Shown here: positions 7,949 through 17,061 of the stretch, piece by piece
Layout: each line of letters starts with the position of its first letter
How positions within the stretch are numbered: position 1 is the stretch's first letter
The notes under the pieces: generated by a model
What the model saw: only the letters and a program-made list of their open reading frames with translations
Database searches by the model: none
Told to the model about the DNA's origin: nothing
Assembly: GCA_027887005.1 (NCBI GenBank)
Contig: JAPCJI010000001.1
Location: 62,001 to 126,000 of the forward strand
DNA from: Nitrososphaerota archaeon
GTDB lineage: Archaea > Thermoproteota > Nitrososphaeria > Nitrososphaerales > Gagatemarchaeaceae
DNA length: 64,000 nt
Direction: 5' to 3'
Made by a program: the position numbers and the translations under genes

Positions 7949-9343
7949 CTAGCTTCCCTTCTGAACCCCCAACTGACCGTTGGTATATGCGAGGTGATTG
8001 CTGAAGAGGCTCTTTACGACGTTCACTTCTCTGTCAGAGTGAGCTCCTTGGGTCATCAGGAAGACTGATGTCACTTTGTTGTTGTTTATCATCTCGTTCG
8101 CCTGCTTCAGGAACTTGTAAGTCGTCTCTAGCCCGGAAGATAGCAAGAGATCTGTCACACTGTCGAAGATGACTGCGAGCTTGAGGTTCGGATTAGTAGT
8201 GATAGCCTTGTCGAGAACGTTTAGCAGGACGGATTGATCCGTGCTAGGGACCATCACTTCGTTCGGCTTCTCCCCTGGTTTCGGATACGACACCTTGCTC
8301 GTCATGGTAAAGAACCTGACGTTCCCCAATGGTGAGAGGGATGAGTATACCGGAGACCCTCGCGCCGTGAAAGCGAAGACCACATACTGCTCAGACGCAA
8401 GCTCGTTTGCGAAGTCCTTGATGCTTTCCTCGAACCTTACCGCAGGGTTCACTTCAAGCAGGAACTCCTTTCCAACTATTGCCTCGGGCTTGAACCCCAA
8501 CCTGCCAGAGAAAGTCGCGCTAGGCTCGACGGCGCCTGTCGGCGCCACGGGCGGAAGGAAGAATGACGAGAGCAACGTCGCCCTCCTGAAAGTGGCGGCA
8601 GTCGCGGCAAAAGCCGCAGCTGCAAACAAGTATCCGACCGCACTCGCGTCTATTCCTGAATTTAGGAGGTAGCCGTTGAATACGAGCAGGTCCAGCCCGA
8701 TTCCTGCCCACGCGATCGGCAAGATCGCGAATGCTCTCCGGACCTGCCTATCTGTCGATCTTGCGCGAGCAGCGAGGAGGAGAGTGGAAGGGTATGTGAT
8801 GAATATCACCAGTATCCCGAGCAACATGTCGAGGTAGAGCGGATTGAACTGAGTGGCTATCACGTTCGTCCCGACGATATTGGGAATAGCTTCAGAGCCG
8901 AAGGGCCGGAAGGCGAGCAGGTACCCCTCCGCTATGGCGATGTAAACGACATAGATTCCCAAGAACGTCGCCTGCATCTGATGCCTGAACACTTCCTTCA
9001 GGATGTCAAGGAGGCCCCTGCCGTTCGGCCTGTAGTAGATTGCGAGGGCAATCAGAGTCAGTATCAGGACATCGACCAGGACGAATGTCGTGTTAGAGAT
9101 TGTATAGACTCCCAGGAAGAACGAGGTTGCCCCTTGCGTTGGACTAGGTGCGGGAACGAAGTTCCGTGCCAGCTCGAAAGCAACGACGGCCATGTAAAAG
9201 ATGTGGACCATCACCAGTAGGTTCCTGACCTGCAGGTACTCGGTTGTCTTCTGTCTCAGAACATATGTTGCCGAGGTGCCCGTAATCAGGAGAGTTACTA
9301 TGTGAATGGTTGGGATTAGGAGGTCAGTTGGTTCCACAGTCAT
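7949..9343 (-). CDS. Seven-helix membrane protein with C-terminal DUF835 domain
   Basis: A 464-residue protein. The first ~270 residues contain about seven hydrophobic helices, similar to a membrane sensor. The last ~170 residues match DUF835, a RecA/KaiC-like fold without a Walker A motif; the segment L-A-V-I-F-D-S-V-T-D-L-L-L-S-S-G corresponds to the Walker B strand. It begins with ATG two bases after the stop of the diphosphate synthase gene, so it is the last gene of the leftward lipid operon. A role in sensing membrane state and signalling to KaiC-like or other partners is inference from layout. Confidence 0.8.
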   Translation of the reverse strand: MTVEPTDLLIPTIHIVTLLITGTSATYVLRQKTTEYLQVRNLLVMVHIFYMAVVAFELARNFVPAPSPTQGATSFFLGVYTISNTTFVLVDVLILTLIALAIYYRPNGRGLLDILKEVFRHQMQATFLGIYVVYIAIAEGYLLAFRPFGSEAIPNIVGTNVIATQFNPLYLDMLLGILVIFITYPSTLLLAARARSTDRQVRRAFAILPIAWAGIGLDLLVFNGYLLNSGIDASAVGYLFAAAAFAATAATFRRATLLSSFFLPPVAPTGAVEPSATFSGRLGFKPEAIVGKEFLLEVNPAVRFEESIKDFANELASEQYVVFAFTARGSPVYSSLSPLGNVRFFTMTSKVSYPKPGEKPNEVMVPSTDQSVLLNVLDKAITTNPNLKLAVIFDSVTDLLLSSGLETTYKFLKQANEMINNNKVTSVFLMTQGAHSDREVNVVKSLFSNHLAYTNGQLGVQKGS

Positions 9344-9345
9344 TA

Positions 9346-10371
9346 CTACTTCCTCCTTGCCTCCAGCCAGAGGGTGACCTTCTCCAGGATATCTCTTGCA
9401 GGTCCTTCTGGGAGGGATTTCAGCTTCCCTCTCGCCAGTGCCGCATGCTTTCCACATAGCCCCGCCGCATATTCCACCGACCCAAGGTCGTCTAGGATCG
9501 CAAGCAACTCATCGACTTCGACGAAACCATAGAGACTCCTTACCATCATAGATCGAATCTGGTTCCTTCTCGTGGGGTCGGCGTGTCTCAATGCGTGTAC
9601 GATCACTACATTGGCGGCGTTGTTCTGGAGGTCCTTCAGCATGGGCTTCCCCATTTCCTTGCTCGTCCCAGTCATATCGAGGATGTCGTCGACCATCTGG
9701 AAAGCGACCCCGAGGTTCCTCCCGAATTCGTACATCTCCTTCACTACCCTGGGCTTTCCTCCCCCCACCACCGCGCCGGACGCGGCCGCTGCGCCGAAGA
9801 GGGCTCCTGTCTTCAGGCCCGCGAGCTTGACATACTCTTCAATCGTTGGCTCCGCCTTCTTCGACAACTGCATCTCCAGGTACTCCCCTTCCGCGGCCTC
9901 TTTCGCTGACTTCGCTACATATCGGATCAATGTTGTCAGCTGTGATTTCGAAACGTCGGCATCTTCATACTCAGCCAACATCTCGAAGATGTTGAATATC
10001 ATCATGTCCGACAAGAGGATGGCAGTAGTTACGCCATGGGCCGTGTGCGCGGTTGGCCTGTTGTGCCTTGTCGGAGAATTGTCGATGATATCATCCTGGG
10101 TGAGTGAAGCTGCGTGTGCGAGCTCGTACGCTACCGCGATTGGAACCGCTTCGGCGTAGGAACCTTTGATGGCATCGCAGGTCAGCAGAGTGATTGTGGG
10201 CCGGATTCTCTTGCCCCCGCCTTCTAGGAATCCGAAAGCGAGCTTGTCCAGCTTGCTGTCCTTTTCCTTCAGTTTCTTGAGCCCGGATTCAACCGCTTCC
10301 CGGTATGGCCGCAACATTCGTTCGACGTCCTTCTCGTCAGCGGAGTAATCCGACCTTTCATAGGTGGCCAA
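9346..10371 (-). CDS. Geranylgeranyl-type (polyprenyl) diphosphate synthase
   Basis: A trans-isoprenyl diphosphate synthase of about 341 residues. It shows G-G-G-K-R-I-R-P near residue 52, the first aspartate-rich motif D-D-I-I-D (93-97) and the second F-Q-M-V-D-D-I-L-D. These bind Mg-diphosphate during chain elongation from dimethylallyl or farnesyl diphosphate plus isopentenyl diphosphate. In archaea the C20 or C25 product feeds ether lipids and quinones. The frame is open to 10458; I start at TTG 10371 because a GGGGAG lies ~12 bases upstream and the overlap with UbiA is then short. TTG 10383 or ATG 10317 are alternatives. The chain length made cannot be judged by eye. Confidence 0.85.
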   Translation of the reverse strand: MATYERSDYSADEKDVERMLRPYREAVESGLKKLKEKDSKLDKLAFGFLEGGGKRIRPTITLLTCDAIKGSYAEAVPIAVAYELAHAASLTQDDIIDNSPTRHNRPTAHTAHGVTTAILLSDMMIFNIFEMLAEYEDADVSKSQLTTLIRYVAKSAKEAAEGEYLEMQLSKKAEPTIEEYVKLAGLKTGALFGAAAASGAVVGGGKPRVVKEMYEFGRNLGVAFQMVDDILDMTGTSKEMGKPMLKDLQNNAANVVIVHALRHADPTRRNQIRSMMVRSLYGFVEVDELLAILDDLGSVEYAAGLCGKHAALARGKLKSLPEGPARDILEKVTLWLEARRK

Positions 10372-11218
10372 GGTATGTGACAACTCCCCAGAGGATGTAC
10401 TCACCGTCCGCTGCGAAGTCCCTGACAGAATCCTGATGCCTCGATGACCTTCTGGCATACACCCTGTACAAGACCGAGTAGGGCACGAAGAGTAGGAGGA
10501 CGCCCACGAATACGGGGAGCACCCCCACGACTAAGAGCGCTGCGAGGTAGACCCCAGAAGTCACGTCCAGCAAGTCCATTACCCTCCAGGATTTGTCGAG
10601 TCCCATGACACTTGGTAGGGTTCTGACCCCGACTGCACGGTCTGCTTCGACATCTCGCTGGTCGAAGAATACGGAATTGACCATAAGCCTAAGGAAGATG
10701 AACGGTGCCAAGGCGAGGATTGCCGTAGGGAGCTCAAGGTAATAGAGGCCGACCAGCAGGGGAATGAGCGCCCAACCGAATGATATTGTGATGTTCTTGA
10801 TGAGGAGGCCCTCCTTGAGTCTAGACATCCCGAACATCTTCTTGGTCCTAGAGGAACCTACGCTGTAGGCTACTGCGAGGGCCAGGGGAACGAGTAGCCC
10901 CGTGAAGAATACGAGATTCCTGAGAAAGGCCAGGCCATACCCGACCAAGAAAGAGGCTACCGCTATAGCCACAAGCGCGCCACGCCTCCCCTCGAGGTGG
11001 GAAGTCCTTTCAGGATGCGACACCCTATCCTGCTCGAAGTCAGAGATTCTGTTGACCGTGTAGGCGCCGTAGGAGAACAGGTACGCCATCAGCAGTAGGT
11101 CTAGGGGAGGGGACTTGCCGAGCACCAGGGCAGCGGTCGCTGCAATGCTAGAAGTCCCTAGGGCTAGAAGGTGGCCCCCGTAAACCAATTCTGCATAGAC
11201 CGCTGACCAGACTTTCAA
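10358..11218 (-). CDS. UbiA-family prenyltransferase
   Basis: A 286-residue membrane enzyme with about eight to nine helices. The two aspartate motifs are present: N-R-I-S-D-F-E-Q-D (N56, D60, D64) and D-Q-R-D-V-E-A-D-R later. They bind Mg and a prenyl diphosphate, which is attached to an acceptor. With a prenyl diphosphate synthase directly downstream, likely products are an archaeal ether lipid intermediate or a quinone precursor. The start is TTG at 11218, overlapping the upstream stop (TTGA), with GGGGAAGGA just before it. The acceptor is not determined. Confidence 0.85.
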   Translation of the reverse strand: MKVWSAVYAELVYGGHLLALGTSSIAATAALVLGKSPPLDLLLMAYLFSYGAYTVNRISDFEQDRVSHPERTSHLEGRRGALVAIAVASFLVGYGLAFLRNLVFFTGLLVPLALAVAYSVGSSRTKKMFGMSRLKEGLLIKNITISFGWALIPLLVGLYYLELPTAILALAPFIFLRLMVNSVFFDQRDVEADRAVGVRTLPSVMGLDKSWRVMDLLDVTSGVYLAALLVVGVLPVFVGVLLLFVPYSVLYRVYARRSSRHQDSVRDFAADGEYILWGVVTYLGHL

Positions 11219-12309
11219 TCGTCCTTCCCCAGCGTGTCGATGGGATTCGCCTCCCCCTCGGTGTACAGCCTCCACCCCCTCTTTGGGTCGAACATTTCGT
11301 CGGGTATCGTCAGAGGCCTCGACTTGGATGTGTCCATCATCGTGACTTCGTATGCCTCTCCCACTCCCTGGAGATGGAGTTCGACCTGCTGGACGCAGGT
11401 CTGGAAGTCTGACATGGGAATGTCTACAATCGCGAGGTACGTCTTATCCTCGGTCCCGGCCTCGAGCCACGTGAAGGGTAGACTATTGCAGAACTTCCTC
11501 ACCTTTGTCATCCCTTCCTCGTCTAGCTTCTTCGCAGAGATAACAGCCTGCATCACACCCCCGGGGTTACCCTCTTGGAATGGTTTGATCCACCTAATGT
11601 TGTTGCCGAGAATGTAACTGTTCTTCACCACGTGCTCTGAGTGGTGATATCGAACAGTCCTTGGGTTGACGTTGATCTCCTTCGCCGTCTTAGCGAGGGG
11701 CATCGTCGGGTCCTTCATCATCGCGCTCAGAATCTTAAGGTCAACGAAGTCAACATCAGACTCACGATTGACCGAGACGAACGATGGCCCTATCTCTGAC
11801 ATTGTCATCTCGAACCTGTTCCAGTCAACCTTCCAACTGCGTTCGTCGAAGTCGTAGTATTCGGGCCTGAAAGGGGGGAATCTCATCCAGTAGAGCTCCT
11901 TGTACTCGTAGTCGTCTATCAGACCGTCAGCCTTCGTTTGTTCGAGGCTGTCCTGGTACTTCTTCTTCAGTCTGTAAGGGACGGCCGTCAGGCAGAAGTA
12001 CTTGTTTGAGCCCATGTTCTTGCCAGTAAAGACAAGGTAGCTCATCCTGTCCATCCAGGACTTGCCGGAATTCCTGTTGGGACGTACCTGCAGGTATCCT
12101 ATGGAGAGCCCTAGCTGCCCATAATTGACATTCACCGTCGTCCCGAGCCCGAGCTTCGTCAGGTGACGGTTCACCTTGTAGCGTATGGTTTCCGCGTTGA
12201 GACCGGTGAGCCTGGAAAGCAGGGAGTAGTTCTGCACTCCAACCCGCTTGATGGTTTCCAGCAGTTTGTAGTCCTGGTTCCTCCTCTGAAGCTTGTCTAC
12301 GGAACCCAA
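11215..12309 (-). CDS. Double Lrp/AsnC-like winged-helix regulator
   Basis: A 364-residue protein with two DNA-binding segments. The first (residues ~10-60) reads L-L-E-T-I-K-R-V-G, then L-T-G-L-N-A-E-T-I-R-Y-K-V-N-R-H. The second (residues ~195-235) reads V-D-L-K-I-L-S-A-M-M-K-D, then A-K-E-I-N-V-N-P-R-T-V-R-Y-H. Each is followed by a stretch resembling an Lrp-type ligand/dimer region. It is the first gene of the leftward operon with UbiA and the diphosphate synthase, so lipid-pathway regulation is plausible. The TTG start lies ~28 bases after a TATA box (12333-12342, reverse strand), predicting a leaderless mRNA. Confidence 0.75.
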   Translation of the reverse strand: MGSVDKLQRRNQDYKLLETIKRVGVQNYSLLSRLTGLNAETIRYKVNRHLTKLGLGTTVNVNYGQLGLSIGYLQVRPNRNSGKSWMDRMSYLVFTGKNMGSNKYFCLTAVPYRLKKKYQDSLEQTKADGLIDDYEYKELYWMRFPPFRPEYYDFDERSWKVDWNRFEMTMSEIGPSFVSVNRESDVDFVDLKILSAMMKDPTMPLAKTAKEINVNPRTVRYHHSEHVVKNSYILGNNIRWIKPFQEGNPGGVMQAVISAKKLDEEGMTKVRKFCNSLPFTWLEAGTEDKTYLAIVDIPMSDFQTCVQQVELHLQGVGEAYEVTMMDTSKSRPLTIPDEMFDPKRGWRLYTEGEANPIDTLGKDD

Positions 12310-12332
12310 TTACAAAAGAAGTTCGAAGAACT

Positions 12333-12342
12333 CTTAATAAAG
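12333..12342 (-). promoter_or_regulatory. TATA box of the prenyl-lipid operon
   Basis: The reverse strand reads ctttattaag, about 28 bases upstream of the TTG start at 12309. It lies in the divergent region shared with the KaiC-like gene. Confidence 0.55.
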
Positions 12343-12485
12343 AAATGTGGATTTGTGCTCTATTTCTCTCCTCCTGCATATAAGGCTCTTTGGCGCACAT
12401 TTGAACTCAATACCCTTGCCAACCGACCAGCCTAAATGACAAAATGGTTATAGTGTAAGCCCGGCAGACCTAGGGTGGAGATCCA

Positions 12486-13184
12486 TTGCCATCGAATTCA
12501 GATGTGCGAATCCCGACGGGTATCCCGGGCCTCGACGGGCTCATTCAGGGCGGGCTTCAGGCAGGCGATTTCGTCCTGCTCGTCGGAGGGATTGGCACTG
12601 GGAAGACGATTTTCTCGTCTGAATTTGCGTATCTGGGCGCGAAGGAACTAAAGCAACCTGCGGTATATGCTACCTTCGAAGAGGACATACTGAGCCTCAA
12701 GAGGAACATGCAAAAGTTCGGAATAGACTTTCAGGCACTCGAGGAGGAAAAGAAGCTAAGGCTTCTGGACCTGGAGGCACTAGAGGGCCGAGGGATGGGC
12801 TCGAACCTGGAGACAATACTCTCCGCGATCGACGAAGTCAAAGCCAAGAGGCTGGTGATCGACTCGCTCACTGCGTTCCTTAGCGGTGCCAGCGGCAAGT
12901 TCGACTACAGCTTCCTTATGCACCTGATTTACAAGACCTTGAAGCGCGAAGGGATAACCACAATCATGACAGTCAGCAAGTTCAACGTGCGGACTGAATA
13001 CTCGCAAGGGTTAGAGGAGTTCGTCGCGGACGGTGTTTTTGAAATCGAGAACTATCTAGCAGACAATATGGAACTGAAGACCAGATTTATGGTCAAGAAA
13101 CTTCGAGGAACCGAGCACTCCAGGAGATATCATACCGTGGTCTTCTCAACCAAAGGAATCGAGATACTTCCTTATACCGTCTAG
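12486..13184 (+). CDS. KaiC-like RecA-fold ATPase
   Basis: A 232-residue single-domain KaiC-type ATPase. It has the entry motif I-P-T-G-I-P-G-L-D-G-L-I-Q-G-G, a Walker A G-G-I-G-T-G-K-T at 34-41, the paired acidic residues F-E-E-D near 60 and Walker B R-L-V-I-D-S-L-T near 120. Archaeal members are signalling or regulatory ATPases; FlaH of the archaellum belongs to the same superfamily. The TTG start follows GGGTGGAGA, a good ribosome site. It is divergent from the Lrp-like/UbiA operon. Nothing ties it directly to the pilus loci 15 kb away. Confidence 0.85.
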   Translation: MPSNSDVRIPTGIPGLDGLIQGGLQAGDFVLLVGGIGTGKTIFSSEFAYLGAKELKQPAVYATFEEDILSLKRNMQKFGIDFQALEEEKKLRLLDLEALEGRGMGSNLETILSAIDEVKAKRLVIDSLTAFLSGASGKFDYSFLMHLIYKTLKREGITTIMTVSKFNVRTEYSQGLEEFVADGVFEIENYLADNMELKTRFMVKKLRGTEHSRRYHTVVFSTKGIEILPYTV

Positions 13185-13256
13185 CGCCCGCAGCAAGCAA
13201 GTTCTTGCACAAAAGGGACAAAACGGAGATAACCCCTCGAAGGCAAAGGAAGCCAA

Positions 13257-14303
13257 ATGAAGTGGAAGTTGCTCGGTTCGCTTCTGGTTCTTCCGCTCCT
13301 TTTCGCGCCTGTCGCTTCCGCAAAGAGCTCTCAGCCTCTAACACTCACTATCACCGGGTCGATCGACTCTTCCGGGACGCAACACTATGTCGTTAACCAA
13401 GTTGGAGGATTCCTTTACGCCAGTGTGAAAGGGTCCATTCTCAACCCCTCGTCTGGAACAATCCACTACTCCCTTGTGGCAGACGTCAACGGACTCTCAG
13501 TAAAGGGGCAGGCCGAGGTCCACGTAAAGGGCGTGACGACAGGTGGCTCACCGGTCACTATGGATGGGAAGGTTTCGATATCGGGGATGATCCCAGCCGA
13601 AGCCTTCCCGTTTGGTTGCACTCCGCCTGGCTGTCTTTCGGCAATCCCGAGCGCCTTCCTCGGTTCGCTGAAGGGATCATTTTCGCTTAGTGGGTTATCG
13701 CAACATATCTCACTCCCCATATCGCTGGAGTCCCCCTTCCTCAATCCTTTCGGCCAGCCAGTCGTCGTCGCGACCGCGGATAATCCCAATTCAATTGTGG
13801 TTGTGACCGATTATGGTGTGGCGAAGGTCATCTACGCCCACGTCCAGTCTAGCAGCTTCACCGTTTCAGGGACGCTCGGCTCCGGCTCCTCCCCAGTTTC
13901 AGGAGGAAGTGCGCTCCTGAGCACATGGGCCTATGAGGATCTGTTCGCTGGAACGGAGAGGGAGGTAGGGACGATCGCCTTCACTGGTATGACACCAAGC
14001 GTATTGGACGCGTCAGGATTTTACTTAGGGAATTCGGCGATCCCGCCGGCCCCTACGTTTGACTGCACAGCTTACCTTCTAGGGATAGTTATCAATCTGA
14101 GCCCGTCGCTCCCGACCACCCTCCCGCCCCTGTGCACACTCACAGGCTTCCTCTCGTCGGGGTCTTTTGCGATGGTAGGCGACGACGTACACATCAAGGG
14201 GTCCTATGTCACAGTCTGGGACATCCCTGCAGTGACCTTCGGCGTATTCTTACTCCCGCCGTTCGGTGGGACAACCGTGACAGCCTCCGTTATGGGCAAT
14301 TGA
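13257..14303 (+). CDS. Secreted protein with signal peptide, unknown function
   Basis: A 348-residue protein with a classical Sec signal peptide: M-K-W-K, a hydrophobic stretch to about residue 20, then A-S-A before K-S-S. The rest is rich in G, S, V and T with alternating beta-like patterns and no second membrane helix, so it is probably exported and free or loosely bound. There are two close cysteine pairs (one in F-G-C-T-P-P-G-C-L and one in the last third), possibly disulfides. ATG follows a GGAAG site. No family recognised. Confidence 0.65.
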   Translation: MKWKLLGSLLVLPLLFAPVASAKSSQPLTLTITGSIDSSGTQHYVVNQVGGFLYASVKGSILNPSSGTIHYSLVADVNGLSVKGQAEVHVKGVTTGGSPVTMDGKVSISGMIPAEAFPFGCTPPGCLSAIPSAFLGSLKGSFSLSGLSQHISLPISLESPFLNPFGQPVVVATADNPNSIVVVTDYGVAKVIYAHVQSSSFTVSGTLGSGSSPVSGGSALLSTWAYEDLFAGTEREVGTIAFTGMTPSVLDASGFYLGNSAIPPAPTFDCTAYLLGIVINLSPSLPTTLPPLCTLTGFLSSGSFAMVGDDVHIKGSYVTVWDIPAVTFGVFLLPPFGGTTVTASVMGN

Positions 14304-14453
14304 AGGCCCCACACACTCGGCGAAAACATCCATTCACTTCATCTTTCTCTTCGCTAGCTATTCTGCTTCGAGGCAGAAATCAATAATAGCTACATCCCCT
14401 TTTTCGGTCAACGCCGCAAATTGATATATTACTCGCGGCAAACAGTCGAAGAC

Positions 14454-14675
14454 ATGAACGCGAACGCGAACCCGGAGTCGTACGACTGCCGAATCTGTCA
14501 CAAGGCCTTCGCGGACAAGACGACCCTTGTCGAACACCTCAGGACTGAACACGAAATCCTGGAGATTGCCTCCTACGCGGCCACGACAATGATGATTGAG
14601 CAGGACCGGGACAGGATAGCACGCGAATACTTCAGGCAGCTCGAGCAAATCAAGAAGGAAATTGCGAGCGGATAG
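14454..14675 (+). CDS. C2H2 zinc-finger miniprotein
   Basis: A 73-residue protein with one classical zinc finger: C12-x2-C15-x12-H28-x4-H33, with the usual F and L core residues. A charged helical tail follows (residues ~35-73). A TATA-like ttgatatatt at about 14419-14428 lies ~28 bases before this ATG, which is why I prefer it over an in-frame start 33 bases upstream. Single C2H2 fingers in archaea usually bind DNA or protein; the target is unknown. A second tiny finger protein is at 26954. Confidence 0.75.
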   Translation: MNANANPESYDCRICHKAFADKTTLVEHLRTEHEILEIASYAATTMMIEQDRDRIAREYFRQLEQIKKEIASG

Positions 14676-14696
14676 TCACGAGTGCCTCAGGAGTAG

Positions 14697-14737
14697 AATT
14701 GTTAGACTATCTATCTGGATTTGCTATACTAACAATT
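14697..14737. promoter_or_regulatory. Inverted repeat between zinc-finger and surface-protein genes
   Basis: Perfect 9-base arms, AATTGTTAG at 14697-14705 and CTAACAATT at 14729-14737, with 23 bases between. The repeat lies just downstream of the zinc-finger gene and just upstream of the TATA-like aatactaaag before the TTG at 14776. It could be a regulator site for the secreted protein or a transcript-end hairpin. There is no T-run after it, which favours an operator. Confidence 0.4.
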
Positions 14738-14775
14738 GAAATACTAAAGTCGGGGAGTTTCAGGGGATTAGTGGT

Positions 14776-16617
14776 TTGAGCAAGGATACAAGGCTCGCAG
14801 TCGCAGCCCTTTCTATAATGCTCTTGGCTCAATTCCTGCCTGCTGGCCTCGCAGCCCCGGCAACAGTTCCGAGCGTGGCTACTGGCCTTGTTCTCACCAT
14901 AACTCCTCCGAAGCTCCCGTCTGACGGAGGCACATATTCAGCCGTCGTAGTCTCACTTGCGGACTCCACCGGCAAGCCTTCTGTAGCAATCAACAATACC
15001 GAAGTCTTCCTTACTGCTGCGCCTGCGGGCATCGTCAGCGTCCCGGCTTCTGTGAACATAGGTGCAGGCAAGGAATACGTCATCGTCAACGTAACCACTA
15101 CTGTGGTTCCCGGGGCTGCCGAAATAACGGCATCGTCTCATGGGCTGTCTTCTCCTTCTCCTGTCCTACTCACCACCTTAGGTCCTGCAGGTTATCCTTC
15201 GCGCCTGAAGGTCTTCGTCTCCCCTGGCCAATACCTTCCAAGGGCTGACGTCGGTACTCTTAGGGTTGAGCTGGTTGACGACGCCGGGGAGCCTTCCAAG
15301 GCAATCTCGGCCGTGACTGTATTGCTTACCTCATCCAATTCCAGCATAGCTGGCCTCTCTCAGACCTCGCTTACGATTCAAGCGGGCGACTTTTATGCAG
15401 ATGGGGCATTCAGCACTGGCGGATCCCCAGGGTTCGCCGTCATCACGGCTGCCGCGAGTTCGACCGGCTTCACGTCGGGGTCTGCACTTGTTTCGGTCTC
15501 GAAGAACGAATTGTGTGTGGGAAGCTGCGGCCCCAGCAAGATTCAATTGAAAATGGTGGTACCAGGGTCACCGGGCATCCTACCGACTGACGGACGGACC
15601 TACGCGGTCCTCGAAGTCAGCCTTGCCGACTCGACGGGGGCCCCAGCGGTATCTCCATCTGCCTCCCTAGTCCAACTTTCATCCTCCAGGTCTGAGGTGG
15701 CGTCTACGCCTGATCTCGTGACCATCCCGCCGAACACGGTCTCTACTCTTGTCCCTGTCACGACAAGCTCGCTCGCCGGAATCGACAATGTTACCGCATT
15801 CGCGAGCGGCCTGTTCCCCGCCACCATCAGTATTCAGACAGTCATCCCTGCGCCCTCCAAGCTGCAGGTATTCGTGTCCCCCCCGGCGAGCACTTTCGCT
15901 TCGAACGGCAACTGGCCACTCCTGATCGTCCAGTTGCAGGATAGCGCTGGGAATCCGGCTAGGGCGAGGCAGAGCACCAACATCATCATAACATCCTCTA
16001 ACAGCTCCCTGGTGAAGTCATTTCTGTCTCTCACCATACCTGCCAGGTCAGACTACGCTTACGCCCTCGTCAGGACAAACGGAGTGGGGATGAGCGTCAT
16101 GACCGCTGTTTCGCCGGGGCTGAGCTCCTCAAACGCAAACCTCCAGACGGTGCCGAGTCCCCTGGTCGTCACACTCACTCCTCAGTTCCCGTCCTCGAGG
16201 CCCTACATCTACACGAACGAGTCAATGACCTTCGTGCTATCCGCCACGTTCCTGGGCAGGCCCTTGGCAGGAACCAACGTTACGTGGGTAACCCCAACAG
16301 GTACAGTCACTCCTGCCACCGGGCTGACAAGTTCTGGTGGAACCGCCTATTCGACTTTCAAGCCGGCCGGTTACGGGCAAGATAACGTGACTGCAAGCTC
16401 AAGCTCCCCGCAGACGGGGTCCTTCACAAAGACCTACCCGTTCACCGTCTTCCAGGTGCCGCAAAAGGCACCCCTCACCTGGGTGCAGGTCCTGCTGTTG
16501 TACTGGTACTTCATCGCAGCCGCGGTGGCAATCGCAATAATCGCCGTCTTCTACCTCTTCAGGATGAGGAGGAAGAAGCAAAGGGCAGAAATAGAAGCTG
16601 GGTTCGAAGTAGTCTAA
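14776..16617 (+). CDS. Membrane-anchored surface protein with Ig-like repeats
   Basis: A 613-residue protein. Residues ~6-28 form a Sec signal peptide ending near G-L-A-A-P. The body has repeated ~110-residue beta units marked by V-S-L-A-D-S-T-G-x-P or V-E-L-V-D-D-A-G-E-P, similar to bacterial Ig-like (Big/invasin) folds. A C-terminal transmembrane helix (about 570-592) ends in basic F-R-M-R-R-K-K, so the chain is anchored with its repeats outside. It starts at TTG. Unlike the pilus-locus giants it has no pilin signal. A role in the cell envelope or adhesion is inferred. Confidence 0.7.
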   Translation: MSKDTRLAVAALSIMLLAQFLPAGLAAPATVPSVATGLVLTITPPKLPSDGGTYSAVVVSLADSTGKPSVAINNTEVFLTAAPAGIVSVPASVNIGAGKEYVIVNVTTTVVPGAAEITASSHGLSSPSPVLLTTLGPAGYPSRLKVFVSPGQYLPRADVGTLRVELVDDAGEPSKAISAVTVLLTSSNSSIAGLSQTSLTIQAGDFYADGAFSTGGSPGFAVITAAASSTGFTSGSALVSVSKNELCVGSCGPSKIQLKMVVPGSPGILPTDGRTYAVLEVSLADSTGAPAVSPSASLVQLSSSRSEVASTPDLVTIPPNTVSTLVPVTTSSLAGIDNVTAFASGLFPATISIQTVIPAPSKLQVFVSPPASTFASNGNWPLLIVQLQDSAGNPARARQSTNIIITSSNSSLVKSFLSLTIPARSDYAYALVRTNGVGMSVMTAVSPGLSSSNANLQTVPSPLVVTLTPQFPSSRPYIYTNESMTFVLSATFLGRPLAGTNVTWVTPTGTVTPATGLTSSGGTAYSTFKPAGYGQDNVTASSSSPQTGSFTKTYPFTVFQVPQKAPLTWVQVLLLYWYFIAAAVAIAIIAVFYLFRMRRKKQRAEIEAGFEVV

Positions 16618-16682
16618 TCCGATCAAAAGGACGAACTCAACCGCACGCCCTGCAGATGCTCTTAGCAGGATTCTTGACTACT

Positions 16683-16898
16683 TCACAAAGGATGCTGCCG
16701 AAGTGAGGACCTCTTGTTGATCCTCCCCATCACGAAGTTCGACCCAAGTTCGCCCGACAAGAAGGAAAGGGCGATCCGGAATTCGTTTGGTCGTCTTACG
16801 ACATCTTTGACGGTCACGCTGTATCTGCTTGAAAACTCCTTGAGCAGGACCTGCTTCCCGGAACTACCGAATATAGTCTCGAGCTCAGCTTCTACCAC
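16683..16898 (-). CDS. Minimal NitrOD5-like domain protein
   Basis: A 71-residue protein starting at GTG, with a strong reverse-strand TATA (tttaaag, about 16921-16927) ~26 bases upstream. It aligns by eye with the central part of the protein at 6108-6548: L-E-T-I-F-G-S-S-G-K-Q-V-L-L, then P-N-E-F-R-I-A-L-S-F-L-S-G-E-L-G. It looks like the bare domain alone. The function of this domain is unknown. Confidence 0.55.
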   Translation of the reverse strand: MVEAELETIFGSSGKQVLLKEFSSRYSVTVKDVVRRPNEFRIALSFLSGELGSNFVMGRINKRSSLRQHPL

Positions 16899-17061
16899 AA
16901 TAACGGCTTTGTCTTCTTGGCTTTAAACGAAGATTGAAGGAAATTCTCCGATTTCGTGTCGGATTTCCTGCGACATCATCTGACATTATTCCTGCTTTCT
17001 GCTAACAAGACGTGTGAAGAGTCCATCTGGATTGCCGAAGTTTCCGTCCGTGGTCGCTGCT

